Of a stretch of DNA of 64,000 nucleotides, positions 1-10,702 are shown piece after piece (positions within the stretch are counted from its first letter, which is position 1; every line of letters starts with the position of its first letter). The DNA lies in assembly GCA_024663395.1 (NCBI GenBank), contig JANFAH010000022.1, positions 124,001-188,000 on the forward strand, in the 5' to 3' direction. The position numbers and the translations under genes were made by a program. A model generated the notes under the pieces. It made no database searches, had not been told where the DNA came from, and saw only the letters and a program-made list of their open reading frames with translations. The DNA comes from Pisolithus tinctorius (lineage: Eukaryota; Basidiomycota; Agaricomycetes; Boletales; Pisolithaceae).

Positions 1-784
1 GGTAACACAAAACTTCACGGAACTAAACAAGGCCTCGCAGATACCACCGATGTTCCAAGGAGACATTAGAGCAAAACAACAGTGACTGAGCGGGCACAGG
101 TACGTGTCCATGTTCGACTTTGCATCTGGATTCTATGCGATCGAAGTCCCAGGCAAATGGTGGCCGTACTTCACGTTCTTTGTTGACAGAAGGGGCTACT
201 TTTGGTACACGAGAATGGCAATGGGTTGGACCGGAGCCCCGACAATGTTTTCAGCAACCGCTTCACAATGCCTAGAAAAAGAACTCGCAGAAGGCATCCT
301 AGAACTCTTCATGGATGACGGAGGATGCAGCGACAATACGTTCAAAGGAATGGCAGCGAAACTAAGGCGAATACTACAACAGTGCAGAAAACACAGCCTA
401 TCGCTATCGCCGACAAAATGCCGACTTTTCATGACAGAAATGACGTTCGTAGGAGCTACAGTAGGCCCACAGGGCGTACAGCCGGACCTATCAAAACTAA
501 CAGTGATTGTCAACTGGAAACAACCCGACGACGCACTCAACCTGACATCATTTCTAGGGCTCACAGGACACTTCTGCGACCTCATCAAAGGATATGCCAA
601 AATAGAAGGACCACTATGCGACCTAATGAAACAAGTGGACATCCCTAAGCCCATTTCCAAAGCCACGTATCGAAAAGCAATGACTAATTACAAGCTGGCA
701 GATAAATGGGAACAGAAGCACACCGAAGCCTTTCTAAGGCTGAAAGTCATGCTGACAAGCCAACCAACACTACATGCACCGCGG
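1..784 (+). pseudogene. pol: Ty3/Metaviridae pol, reverse transcriptase part (5' end outside window)
   Basis: Reverse transcriptase of an LTR retrotransposon, which copies element RNA into cDNA in cytoplasmic particles. The frame starting at base 2 reads through the RT palm. There is a MFDFASGFY block just after base 104, an ARMGWTGAP-type template-grip block near 215, and FMDDGG (the YxDD catalytic box) near 310-325, followed by the thumb (GATVGPQGVQPD, FLGLTGHF). An in-frame TGA at 83-85 sits where Arg (CGA) would be expected, a CpG-type lesion. The frame stays open to base 784, where a solo LTR interrupts it. Deleting 785-1250 plus one 4-bp duplication joins LHAPR to YDGTPFIVTTDG with the frame exactly restored. 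The gag and protease part must lie to the left, outside the window. The element is rich in CG dinucleotides and so less decayed than the retroelements of the middle region. Confidence 0.88.
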
Positions 785-1250
785 TGTAGGAATAGGTAAA
801 ATAGATATACCTAGAAAAAGTAATAGTCAGTAATGATGGGCGAGTATAATTCTCGACCCAAAAGGGAGGTTCTCTCTGGAGAAAGAAGTGTAGTAAAATG
901 TAAAAAATGCGAACTAGAAAAAAAAGATACTTAGCTGTGCCTGTCTAATACTCTTGCCAGTCCTCCTGGCACTTTGGGTACTCCCCAAAGTAATAAATCT
1001 AACTTCGAAAACTCGCCGAAATGCGAGACTAAATCACCCTACTACTGAGGGCCTGTGACATGGATTGTTTTTTATGGTAAACTGAACTCGCGCGAACACA
1101 GCACGCGCGCTTAGTCAGCAACGTGGCTGCTCGTCACCAAGTCCAGGGGTACAAACACAAAAACAAAGGCAAGAAATAAAACAAGTCCTTCCACCCCTAA
1201 ACTCCTGACCAAGACGGATTCTCCTAGGGAACTCGAACTCGTTCCCTACA
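785..1250 (+). mobile_element. solo LTR (TGTAGG...CCTACA family)
   Basis: A 466-bp insertion beginning TGTAGGAAT and ending TTCCCTACA, flanked by the 4-bp duplication GCGG (781-784 and 1251-1254). It falls between the RT and RNase H coding parts of the surrounding pol, and removing it restores the reading frame. TG...CA ends, short terminal inversion and no coding potential indicate a solo LTR. It shares terminal sequence, but not its body, with the elements at 32946-33294 and 34089-34449. The strand is nominal. Confidence 0.85.
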
Positions 1251-1254
1251 GCGG

Positions 1255-3411
1255 TACGACGGCACACCGTTCATTGTAACCACAGACGGATGCCAAGAAG
1301 GATTTGGGGCGGTACTAACACAAAAAACAAAAGTTCAGGTGTCGAACGGCAAAACGGTAGAACGAACAGTACCCATCGCATTCGCGTCCAAAAGAACTTC
1401 ATCAGCTGAGCGAAACTACAAACCATTTCTGTTAGAATTCGCAGCACTAAAATACAGCCTGGACTGTTTCACAGACATAATTTGGGGATACCCAATAGAA
1501 ATTGAAACTGACTGCAAAGCACTAAAAGACGTCCTGTCCAACAGCTCGATATCGGCTGCACATGCAAGGTGGCGAGACGGCATAGTCACACACAATATAA
1601 TAGCCGTAAGACATGTACCGGGACATCTGAACGTAGTAGCAGATGGACTAAGCCGCCAATGGGACAACACAGCCCGCACAAATGAAGACGGCAGTGACTG
1701 GACAGTCAGCCCAGACCCAGAAGCGGCATCAGGTTTAGTAAATGACGTGTTCATGATCACTAAACTATCACAGGAAAATCAGCAACTACGAGAACACTTC
1801 CAACATGAACCATTGTTCATGGAAGTAATAGACGCGATACTTAACGTCGACACAAACACCCCCATAAGAGACTGCAACAGAGCGAGACACAAGTCAATGC
1901 AGTACTTGGTAGATCAAGGTAAACTATGGCGGTTAAACGGTGGCACCAGCATACGACCGAGACACAAGGTAGAATGCATTGCAAGAGCAGAGGCACTCGA
2001 AGAAGCGAAACGCCAACACAAGTCAGGAGGACACTGGGGAAGGGACGCGATGAAGTTAGCCCTCACGGACAAATACTACGCACCCAAACTGGACCTCGCC
2101 ATAATGAAAGCAATACAGGATTGTGCGAAGTGCAAAAACTTCGGCACAGTGAAGCTAAATGCATTGCTTGAGCCAATAACAAGATGGCACCCGTTCGAAT
2201 TACTGGTAGGCGACTACCTGTCAATCTCAATGGGCAAAGGAGGGTACCACACACTCGGACTATTCCTGGACACGTTTTCCCAACACCTCTGGGTAACGAA
2301 GTTCAAGACCACCGGAACAGCAAAAACCACAGTAAACAGCTTAGCAACTATCTTTAACAGTTTTACAGCGCCAGAAACGTTCATGACAGATGGAGGACAC
2401 CACTTTGACAATGAAACGGTTAAAACATACTGTGCTAAGTGGTCTTGCACCCACCATGTTATCGCCGCATACTCACCCTGGATTAACGGACTAGTGGAAG
2501 GTACAAACAAGCTATTGCTACACGTCCTCAAACAGCTATGCGCACCAAATGTAGGAGAAGATGACAACCCTGAAACCGACTGGGAAAAGCTACCAAGGAC
2601 GTGGCCAGACCACCTCGATGACATGGTCCATGCACTGAACAACCGTATACTGCCCTCGCTCAAGTTCTCCCCCAAAGAACTCCTACTGGGACTGGTCATC
2701 AACACCAAGCGCACGGCACTGACACACAGCAGCACAGCACCATTGCCAGTGGATGCCGCAATACACATGGCATACGCAGCGCAACAACAGCTCGACGGGT
2801 ACGACGAAATGGTAAGACATGCCATCAAAAGGAAAAAAGCATTCGACCACTGCGTCCTACAAAGACAAGGAACAGAAGTCGCGTTCACCAGAGGACAACT
2901 GGTACAAGTATATAGAAGCGACCTGGACTACACCTTCAAAACCGAATGGAAGCTATTACCTAAGTGGTCGCGCCCATACAGAATCACGGAACGACTAAGA
3001 AACTCTTACAGGTTAGAAACCCTAGCGGGCAGACTGGTCCCAGGGGAGTTTAGCGCACGAAGACTATGTGCATTCATGGCAAGAGAAGGAATGCAACTAC
3101 ATGCGGATCAACAAGAACACCTAGCACGACTACAAAGCATGGAAACAGAACAAGACATACCAGAAGGGATGGCAAGGGAAGAGAGAGGGAACGCAGATGG
3201 AGGAAGCGAATCAGATGCTGAAAGAGGTGAAGAGGATGGTGAAACAGACACCGACGACGATGACGATGGAGAGCAGGCACCCAGAAGAGAGGAAGGGGCA
3301 ATGTTGGGAGCAGTTGAATGGGGAAGAACAGACAGCACACAGGAGGAGCTGCATAGCGAGTTAACAGATGACGAGGACGTCGTCATGTTTAAAGGGGGGC
3401 ACATGGAGTAG
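1255..3411 (+). CDS. pol: Ty3/Metaviridae pol, RNase H and integrase part
   Basis: Continuation of the pol from 1-784, about 715 residues without a stop. RNase H: first Asp in FIVTTDGCQEGFGA (about 1280), Glu in the SSAERNY block (about 1405), IETDCKAL (about 1505), and VPGHLNVVADGLSR ending the domain near 1660. Integrase: zinc-binding H-H-C-C segment (HKSGGHWGRD to CAKCKNFG, about 2010-2150), then the catalytic core with Asp in LLVGDYLS (about 2205), Asp in FMTDGGHHF (about 2385) and Glu in GLVEGTNK (about 2490). The C-terminal part has an SH3-like tail (PKWSRPYRITERL) and a very acidic stretch (about 3220-3290). The stop TAG is at 3409-3411. The protein would insert the cDNA into the host genome. 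The ORF is intact but the element as a whole is not, because pol is split by the solo LTR. I see no chromodomain, unlike the chromovirus at 28-55 kb. Confidence 0.9.
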   Translation, partial: YDGTPFIVTTDGCQEGFGAVLTQKTKVQVSNGKTVERTVPIAFASKRTSSAERNYKPFLLEFAALKYSLDCFTDIIWGYPIEIETDCKALKDVLSNSSISAAHARWRDGIVTHNIIAVRHVPGHLNVVADGLSRQWDNTARTNEDGSDWTVSPDPEAASGLVNDVFMITKLSQENQQLREHFQHEPLFMEVIDAILNVDTNTPIRDCNRARHKSMQYLVDQGKLWRLNGGTSIRPRHKVECIARAEALEEAKRQHKSGGHWGRDAMKLALTDKYYAPKLDLAIMKAIQDCAKCKNFGTVKLNALLEPITRWHPFELLVGDYLSISMGKGGYHTLGLFLDTFSQHLWVTKFKTTGTAKTTVNSLATIFNSFTAPETFMTDGGHHFDNETVKTYCAKWSCTHHVIAAYSPWINGLVEGTNKLLLHVLKQLCAPNVGEDDNPETDWEKLPRTWPDHLDDMVHALNNRILPSLKFSPKELLLGLVINTKRTALTHSSTAPLPVDAAIHMAYAAQQQLDGYDEMVRHAIKRKKAFDHCVLQRQGTEVAFTRGQLVQVYRSDLDYTFKTEWKLLPKWSRPYRITERLRNSYRLETLAGRLVPGEFSARRLCAFMAREGMQLHADQQEHLARLQSMETEQDIPEGMAREERGNADGGSESDAERGEEDGETDTDDDDDGEQAPRREEGAMLGAVEWGRTDSTQEELHSELTDDEDVVMFKGGHME

Positions 3412-3742
3412 GGGAGGCAGGATAGGGGTGTAGGACACAGCCGCAGACAATTGGTCAGCAGAGACAAGATGTGGGCATAGAGCGGGGTAGGAACACTACG
3501 TTACACAAGCACTGTACACGAGGAGGACACTATTCGAGAGAGGATCATCGTTCCACACTGTTCCAACGTTTTGATGTGCCCAGTGGTTCTGGATTTATTT
3601 TGCATTTTGTGTGAGCTCACCTATGAGGTCTTGTGTTCATATCTGATGTGTCCTTCAGGCATTGCTCTCACTTTTTGAGCCACAGATCTTTCTCACTGTA
3701 CCCATCCTGTTGATGCTTTTTTTGCCCAGTTCCATGCAGCCA
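3412..3742 (+). other. polypurine tract and probable start of 3' LTR
   Basis: Directly after the pol stop comes a purine-rich run (ggggaggcaggatagggg, 3411-3428) followed by TGTAGGACACAGCC at 3429, the expected polypurine tract and 3' LTR start of the pol element. The LTR cannot be followed to a CA end: after about 3.6 kb the sequence becomes the flank of the 158-bp satellite, so the LTR is probably truncated. Confidence 0.5.
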
Positions 3743-5031
3743 TTATCGAGATGTCTTGATTTCTGTGGCAAGGTCCACCCTCAAAGTCCTGTGATTGTAT
3801 CTCATGCATTTCCTCACCACTTCTCTCGCTTTTTGGATGGCTTGCTCTCCTGACTAGTCCATCCCAAGGGATGCCTCATTCATTCAATTCCATCCAGCAG
3901 TTGTCAAGATATCTTGATTTCTGTGGGAAGGTCCACCCTCAAAGTCCTGTGATCATATCTCGTGTGTCTCACCACCACTTCTCTCGCTTTTTGGATGGCT
4001 TGCTCTCCAGACTAGTCCATCTCAAGTAATGCCTCATTCATCTAATTCCATCCAGCAGTTGTCGAGATATCTCAATTTCTGTGGCAAGGTTCACCCTCGA
4101 AGTCCTGTGATCATATCTTGTGTGTCTCACCACCACTTCTCCTGCTTTTTGGATGGCTTGCTCTCCCAACTAGTCCATCCCAAGGGATGCCTCGTTCATC
4201 CAATTCCATCCAGTGGTTGTTGAGATATCTTGATTTCTGTGGTAAGGTCCACCCTCAAAGTCCTGTGATCATATCTTGTGCGTCTCACCACTGCTTCTCT
4301 CACTTTTTGGATGGCTTGCTCTCCCAACTAGTCCATCTCGAGGGATGCCTTGTTCATCCAATTCTGTCCAGTGGTTGTTGAGATATCTTGATTTCTGTGG
4401 CAAGGTCCACCCTCAAAGTCCTGTGATCGTATCTTGTGCATCTCACCACTGCTTCTCCTGCTTTTTGGATGGCTTGCTCTCCTGACTAGTCCATCTTGAG
4501 GGATGCCTCATTCATCCAATTCTGTCCAGCAGTTGTCAAGATATCTCAATTTCTGTGGGAAGGTCCACCCTTGAAGTCCTGTGATTGTATCTTGTGTGTC
4601 TCACCACCACTTCTCTCACTTTTCAGATGGCTTGCTCTCCTGACTAGTCTGTCTCGAGGGATGTCTTGTTCATCTAATTCCATCCAGTGGTTGTCAAGAT
4701 ATCTCAATTTCTGTGGGAAGGTCCACCCTCAAAGTCCTGTGATCATATCTCGCTTGTCTCACCACTGCTTCTCTCACTTTTCGGATGGCTTGCTCTCCCA
4801 ACTAGTCTGTCCTGAGGGATGCCTCGTTCATCTAATTCCATCCAGCGGTTGTTGAGATATCTCAATTTCTGTGGGAAGGTCCACCCTTGAAGTCTTGTGA
4901 TCATATCTTGTGTGTCTCACCACCATTTCTCTCACTTTTTGGGTGGATTTCTCTCCTGACTGATCTGTCTCTAGGGATGCCTCATTCATCCAATTCTGTC
5001 CAGCGGTTGTTGAGATATTCCCAAGTTTCAT
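3743..5031. repeat. 158-bp tandem satellite, about 8.2 units
   Basis: Eight and a bit head-to-tail copies of a 158-bp unit. The landmark ttgt(c/t)(a/g)agatatct recurs at about 3743, 3901, 4059, 4217, 4375, 4533, 4691, 4849 and 5007, so spacing is constant. Units differ mainly by C/T and G/A transitions (for example cgtgtgtctc/ttgtgtgtct). Long plus-strand ORFs here only reflect few stops in the unit; 158 is not a multiple of three, so they are not genes. It separates the retroelement from the promoter side of the NLR gene. Confidence 0.93.
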
Positions 5032-5551
5032 AGCTGCTCTTTCTCAACTCATCAATAGGGCTACTCTCATTTAATCATTTTTGTGCTGCACTTTATCCTG
5101 AATACATTGATTTCTATTCCCTCCCTTTGAGCTGAACAAACAATGTTGATGAGAAGTTGGATAGTAGAAATAGTGGGGAAAATAGCATAAATAGTTGAAA
5201 GATAGTCAAAAGATAGTACAAAAAATAGTGTGGATAGTAAACAAACCTACTAAAATGACTATTCTGTCTTTTTTGACTATTTTAGTGCAAATAGTACAAA
5301 TATGACATAGTATGAAAATAGTACGAAAATAGTAGGCTGATGATTTGCTGATGCAAGTAGTACGCACAAGGAGCGACTCGGATGTTTATGGTAGTCTCTG
5401 CATCATATCCAGCCATGTGTTGGCTGTGCTAGTTGGCCTTCCCAGCTGCTTACAGCAAGCTGCGCCGCCATACCACAACCGTTGCTCTTTCCTCATTGAC
5501 ACTCACTCTCCAATTGAACTCGCAAAGCTTCATACGAAATTCTCATTTCTC
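5032..5551. promoter_or_regulatory. upstream region of the NLR gene with a TAGT-rich block
   Basis: No gene seen. At about 5155-5340 the sequence is dominated by ATAGT/TAGTA words (aaatagtg, gatagtac, aatagtacg), about one every 10-15 bases, mostly on one strand. After 5340 the composition becomes balanced and CpG-containing. This stretch should contain the promoter of the downstream gene; I could not pick a TATA box or start site. Confidence 0.4.
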
Positions 5552-5678
5552 AATGGATAACGATCAGTCAAAGAAACGCCTCTTCAGCGCTGCGAATCCG
5601 TCTAGCTTTTATCCTCCCTCGGTAGGGCGTTCATTCATTTCTGTGGATGGTATTTGTCGAGTTGCTCATTTCTTCGCA
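5552..5678 (+). repeat. duplicated copy of the NLR gene's first exon and intron start
   Basis: The 5552-5671 and 5679-5798 segments are diverged tandem copies. Both have ATG, then a stretch encoding SKKR or KHSKKRR, an (N)P/RSxF block, TCG and a GT donor (GTAGGG or GTACGT), and then a similar intron with gatggtat-ttgtc. The upstream copy could act as an alternative first exon. Only the downstream copy was used in the gene model because it joins exon 2 in frame. Confidence 0.55.
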
Positions 5679-8600
5679 ATGACCGGTAAGCACTCAAAGA
5701 AACGTCGCACTAGCGTTACGAACCGATCCAACTTCGACTCTTCTTCGGTACGTAGATTACTCCTTCCTTGCGATGGTATATGTCAATTGGCCAAATCAGT
5801 CACAGGGACCATCTCAGGTTACCGCTGGGAACTTACCCTCTGACACTCAAGCGTCGGGCGGTGTCTCCCAAAGGCCAATGTCAGCCTTCTCTCATCCGTC
5901 CGAGTCAAGTTACCGAGCTTCCATCACCGGAGAGAGCGCCGATACACATATTGGTTGGGTGACTTATGAACAAAGAGAACAAGAGCAACTTCAGGCTGCT
6001 CCAACCTATGAAGTATGTAATCTACTCTCTTCAAATATTCCAAAGATTCTGAGTGAGTTCGCTGGACAGACTCAGAGATCAGCTAATGAGTCAACTTTCA
6101 GCATGGATTCCACATCGAATATCGGTGAAGGCGCTATTTACCTTCCCTGTGTGCCACATCCGCTGAGACTCAAAGCTTTCCAGATATGTATCTAAAACCG
6201 TTCAAAGATTTCAATCAAAACGTTACCACCATTACTAAGGTAGGCGTTCATTTTTGTGCGTCCATCCACTGACTGCACGCTTGCGCCAGATCCATCCCTA
6301 CGCCCAGATGGCGCTGGGAATATTAGCGACTATTTCTCAAGTACGTTCTCATTCTCGGATGCATCCCTCATCTTACGTAGTCGTACATAGATGTTCGTGG
6401 TTCAAGAGATCCGCGACGAACGGCTTCCCCACCTCCTGGATACGGTCAGAAAGGTTTACGAATTTCTCACGAAAGAAACTGCCCCCAAGGATATGTCTGG
6501 CATGCGGGAAACCTTTGCGAAGATCGCACTGATGACCAGTGGCGCGGTGCAGTTCATCAAGAACTATTCCGCGACAGAAGACTTCTGTACGTCTATCACA
6601 CTTGCCCGTCACCTAAGCCTAATGTAACGTGGTATCAGGGAAGAGATCGGGGAAAGACGTAGAATATCAGACGCGGGACGTGTCCATTGCGTACACCCAG
6701 GCGCTAGACGACCTGATGGAACAATACCGGCGCCACGAAGACCGGGGCGTCCAGGTTGATGCATTCCGCGTACTTGAAGACCTGGACTTGGCCAGTTTGG
6801 CCCCTGCCAGAGGTGCAGGTCCCAATTGGACCAAGAAATGCCTCGACGGGACTAGAACAGAGGTCCTTGCGGAGATTATCAACTGGATCTATGACACCAA
6901 TGAAGATGTCCCACGCATTCTCTGGTTGCATGGGCAAGCTGGCAAAGGGAAATCTGCTATTGCGCATACGATCGCACTGTGGTTTAAGAAAGTTGGAGGG
7001 GTTGGGTCCTGTTTTTGCTTTTCCCGTGACTGGCAAGCCGAGCACCTTGAAGAAAAGATATTCAGGACGATCGCGTGCGATTTGGCAGAACGTGATCCTG
7101 CATTCGGGCGAGCCTTGGCGGATGTGCTTGCGACGGGCGATTCTCTGAAGACCACCTCTGACGTCGCGCTTCAATGGAGGAGACTCATTTTGGAACCGTT
7201 GTGTAAGGTTTCTGATAATATGGTCGGAAGTGTGGTCATCGTCGTCGATGCGTTGGACGAAAGCGGTCCAGAACGATCGCGGAGGCACCTGCTGTCGGTG
7301 CTCGCTTCTGCCCAGGCTGCTGGCCTGCCTCGCAATGTCCGCATCCTCGTAACATCCCGCCCATTTCCTGATATCGAGCATGTACTCAGTGCCGCTCGAC
7401 ATGTGATGGCGACGTCGTTGGACGACGTCCCTGCATCATCGGCGGAACGTGATATTCGGCAGTATATCATGAAAAGGGTGGGCCATCTTCGGGAGATTGG
7501 AGCTGCAGAAGTCTATCGGATTGCCCAGAGGGCGGAAGGTTTATTTGAATGGGCACGTCTGGCCTGCGAGTTCGTAAACCCAGGTCGTACGGTCAAGAAT
7601 GGATCAGCCAAGGAACGCTTCAACAATATCATGCTTTTTCGCTCGGGAGGCGAACTATTGGACGTCATGTACCGAACAATTCTTGAAGACACTATCCACG
7701 GGAGTGAGTCCGCGCTCACACGATTCCGCTCTGTCATGCAGCAGATTATTTCGACGCTTGAACCTCTGCATATGGATGCACTGAGCAAGATGCGCAGTCA
7801 CTTTCCTGCGGAGGATGATCATCATGACATAACTGTTATTCTTGAATCCATGGCGCCGCTATTGAGTGGTGTTACAGACAGGTCTTCTCCTATCCGACCA
7901 CTGCATGCATCGTTCTATGACTTTCTCATTGACCCTGCACGGAGTCAGACATACTTTGTTGGTGAATCCAACATGTACAACATTGCCTTTGCCTCATTAC
8001 AGATTCTTTCGAATGACCTGTGCTTCAATATATGTGGACTGGAAAGTTCATACTTCAGTAATTCTGAGGTTACTGATTTGGAAGAGAGAATCAAGGAAAA
8101 CATTTCACCCCAGCTATCTTACTCATGTAGGTTCTGGGCCCAACATCTGGAGAGGACTGCCTTTGACTTGGCACTTGGAGAATTGGTGAAGGGGGTCCTT
8201 GGAAGTGAAAAGCTGCTCTTCTGGCTAGAGGCTCTAAGCCTTCTTGGTTTGTTGGGAAATGCTACAGATGCTCTTAGATGCACTTTGACATGGCTGCCTG
8301 TGAGTATTGACTTTTCACATCTGATATCAGCTAATGTAAGGTCAAAGGCCCTAAGTGGTTTTGATGAGACTGTAGCATTGGCACAAGATGGGATAAAGTT
8401 CATTCACAACTTTGGCAGTGCAATCTCTCACAGTGCTCCACACATTTACATCTCTGCACTACCACTTACTCCTTTGAACACAGTGGTAGCAAAAATGCTC
8501 ATGCCAAAATTGTCAAACCTTGTTAAAGTGGCTCATGGAGGACTTGAGGATTGGCCAGCTATGCAGCTTTACTTACAGGGGCACAATGCTGTAGTCTCCT

Positions 8601-10702
8601 CAGTTTCATTCTCCCCTGATGGGAAGAGGATTGTCTCAGGCTCTTGGGATGCAACTGTGAGGCTCTGGGATGCAGAGGGAGGTGTGCAAATTGGCAGCCC
8701 TCTTAAGGGGCATACAGAGGGAGTTTACTCAGTTGCATTCTCCCCTGATGGGAAGAGGCTTATCTCAGGCTCTTGGGACAACACTGTGAGGGTCTGGGAT
8801 GTTGAGAGAGGCATGCAAATTGGTAGCCCTCTTGAGGGGCATACAGATGAAGTCTACTCAGTTGCATTCTCCCCTAATGGGAAGAAGATTGTCTCAGGCT
8901 CTGGGGACACCACTGTGAGGGTTTGGGATGTTGAGAGAGGTATGCAAATTGGCAGCCCTCTGGAGGGGCATACTTGGTCAGTCTACTCAGTTGCATTCTC
9001 CCCTGATGGGAAGAAGATTGTGTCAGGCTCACAGGATGACACTGTGAGAGTCTGGGATACTGAGAGAGGCATACAAATTGGCAGCCCTCTTGAGGGGCAT
9101 ACATCATCAGTCAACTCAGTTGCATTCTCCCCTGATGGGAAGAGGATTGTCTCTGGTTCTTGGGACAAGACTATGAGGCTCTGGGATGCTGAGAGAGGTG
9201 AGCAAATTGGCAGGCCATTTGAGGGGCATACAAAGGAAGTCTACACAGTTGCATTCTCCCCTGATGGCAAGAGAATTGTCTCAGGTTCAAGGGACAACAC
9301 TGTGAGGCTCTGGGATGCTGAGAGGGGTGTGCAAATTGGCACTCCTCTTGGGGGGAATACAGAGGATGTCTACTCAGTTGCATTCTCCCTTGATGGGAAG
9401 AGGATTGTCTCAGGCTCAGTGGACAACATTGTGAGGGTCTGGGATGCTGAGGGAGGGGTGCAAATTGGCAGCCCTCTTGAGGGGTGTGCCTCATCAGTCA
9501 ACTCAGTTGCATTCTCCCCTGATGGGAAGAGGATTGTCTCAGCCTTAGAGGACAACATTGTGAGGGTCTGGGATGCTGAGGGAGGGGTGCAAATTGGCAG
9601 CCCTCTTGAGGGGTGTGCCTCATCAGTCAACTCAGTTGCAGTCTCCCCTGATGGGAAGAGGATTGTCTCAGGCTCAGAAGATCAAATTGTGAGGGTCTGG
9701 GATGCTGAGAGAGGTGTGCAAATTGGCAGCCCTCTTGAGGGGCATACAGATAAAGTCTACTCAGTTGCATTCTCCCCTGATGGGAAGAGGATTGTCTCAG
9801 GCTCAGGGGACAACACTGTGAGGGTCTGGGATGCTGAGGGAGGGGTGCAAATTGGCAGCCCTCTTGAGGGGCATACTTGGTCAGTCTACTCAGTTGCATT
9901 CTCCCCTGATGGAAGGAGGATTGTTTCTGGCTCTTGGGACAAGACTGTGAGAGTCTGGGATGCTGAGAGAGGTGTACAAATTGGCAGCCCTCTTGAGGGG
10001 CATGCCTCATTGGTCAACTCAGTTGCATTCTCCCCTGATGGGAAGAGGATTGTCTCAGGCTCAGGGGACAACACTGTGAGGGTCTGGGATGCTGAGGGAG
10101 GGGTGCAAATTGGCAGCCCTCTTGAGGGGCATACTTGGTCAGTCTACTCAGTTGCATTCTCCCCTGATGGAAAGAGGATTGTTTCTGGCTCTTGGGACAA
10201 GACTGTGAGGGTCTGGGATGCTGAGAGAGGTGTACAAATTGGCAGCCCTCTTGAGGGGCATGCCTCATTGGTCAACTCAGTTGCATTCTCCCCTGATGGG
10301 AAGAGGATTGTCTCAGGCTCTTGGGACAAGACCATGAGAGTCTGGGATAGTGCTGGGAGAAGTGTGCAAATTGGCAGCCCTCTTGAGGGGCATGGAGTTT
10401 TAACCTACCTCATTTGTTTCTCATCAAACCTTTCACATGCAATACATGACCCTGCACAACTTCTTGATGGACTTCAATATGAGGGTGTAAATATAAGGAA
10501 AGAACCTGTCAAGTTGCACAGTGATGGCTGGGTCAGAGGCCCAAAGGATAGATTGTTACTTTGGATACCCCCAACCTTCTGGAGGCAATGGTACTCAATG
10601 TGGACTAGGGTAGTCATTCCCAGAGGTTCCCACATAGAACTGGACTTGAGCCAGATAGCTCATGGCAATAGATGGCATGAATGTTTCAAGCTACCTGCTT
10701 AG
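5679..10702 (+). CDS. NACHT-WD40 (fungal NLR-like, NWD2-type) protein
   Basis: STAND-class NTPase with a WD40 sensor. Such proteins in fungi act in non-self recognition or programmed cell death; the ligand is unknown. My model has six exons (5679-5747, 5800-6124, 6184-6239, 6290-6340, 6391-6586, 6639-10702) with GT-AG introns of 50-59 nt, all phases compatible, giving about 1586 residues. The N-terminal helical region (IHPYAQMALGIL, DERLPHLLDTVRKVYEFL) is typical of basidiomycete NWD2-like proteins. Walker A GQAGKGKS is at about 331-338 and Walker B VVIVVDALDESG at about 431-441. Fourteen 43-residue WD40 repeats span about 878-1482. The C-terminus (WVRGPKDRLLLWIPP, PRGSHIELDLS) matches the family end, so the gene looks complete. 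Oddity: the 5' half uses many CGN Arg codons, but downstream of about 8024 no CG dinucleotide is visible. Exons 1-2 are the least certain. Confidence 0.88.
8577..10393 (+). repeat. 14 tandem WD40 repeats of 129 bp in the NLR gene
   Basis: Each 129-bp unit encodes 43 residues of the form L-E-G-H-x6-S-V-A-F-S-P-D-G-K-R-I-V-S-G-S-x-D-x-T-V-R-V-W-D-A. Units 11-12 and 13-14 form almost identical 258-bp pairs (about 9870-10130 and 10128-10386), a sign of recent unequal exchange or conversion. Units 7-9 have lost the GH His (GGN, EGC). Variation is concentrated in the residues after GH (TDE, TWS, TSS, TKE, ASS, ASL), the blade surface expected to bind ligand. Confidence 0.95.

Noticed and set aside
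196..666. 156-codon minus-strand ORF at the left edge
   Set aside because: Antisense to the reverse transcriptase, which has clear motifs on the plus strand.
2214..2888. 224-codon minus-strand ORF
   Set aside because: Antisense to the integrase core; no family features.
3662..4855. Several overlapping plus-strand ORFs of 60-120 codons
   Set aside because: They lie in the 158-bp satellite; the unit is not a multiple of three and peptides simply repeat in rotating frames.
6704..7402. 232-codon minus-strand ORF within the NLR gene
   Set aside because: Shadow of the CpG-rich NACHT exon; the plus strand has Walker A and B motifs.
8874..10335. Chain of minus-strand ORFs opposite the WD40 repeats
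   Set aside because: They are antisense shadows of the 129-bp repeat (stop-poor complement) and have no independent start context or family.
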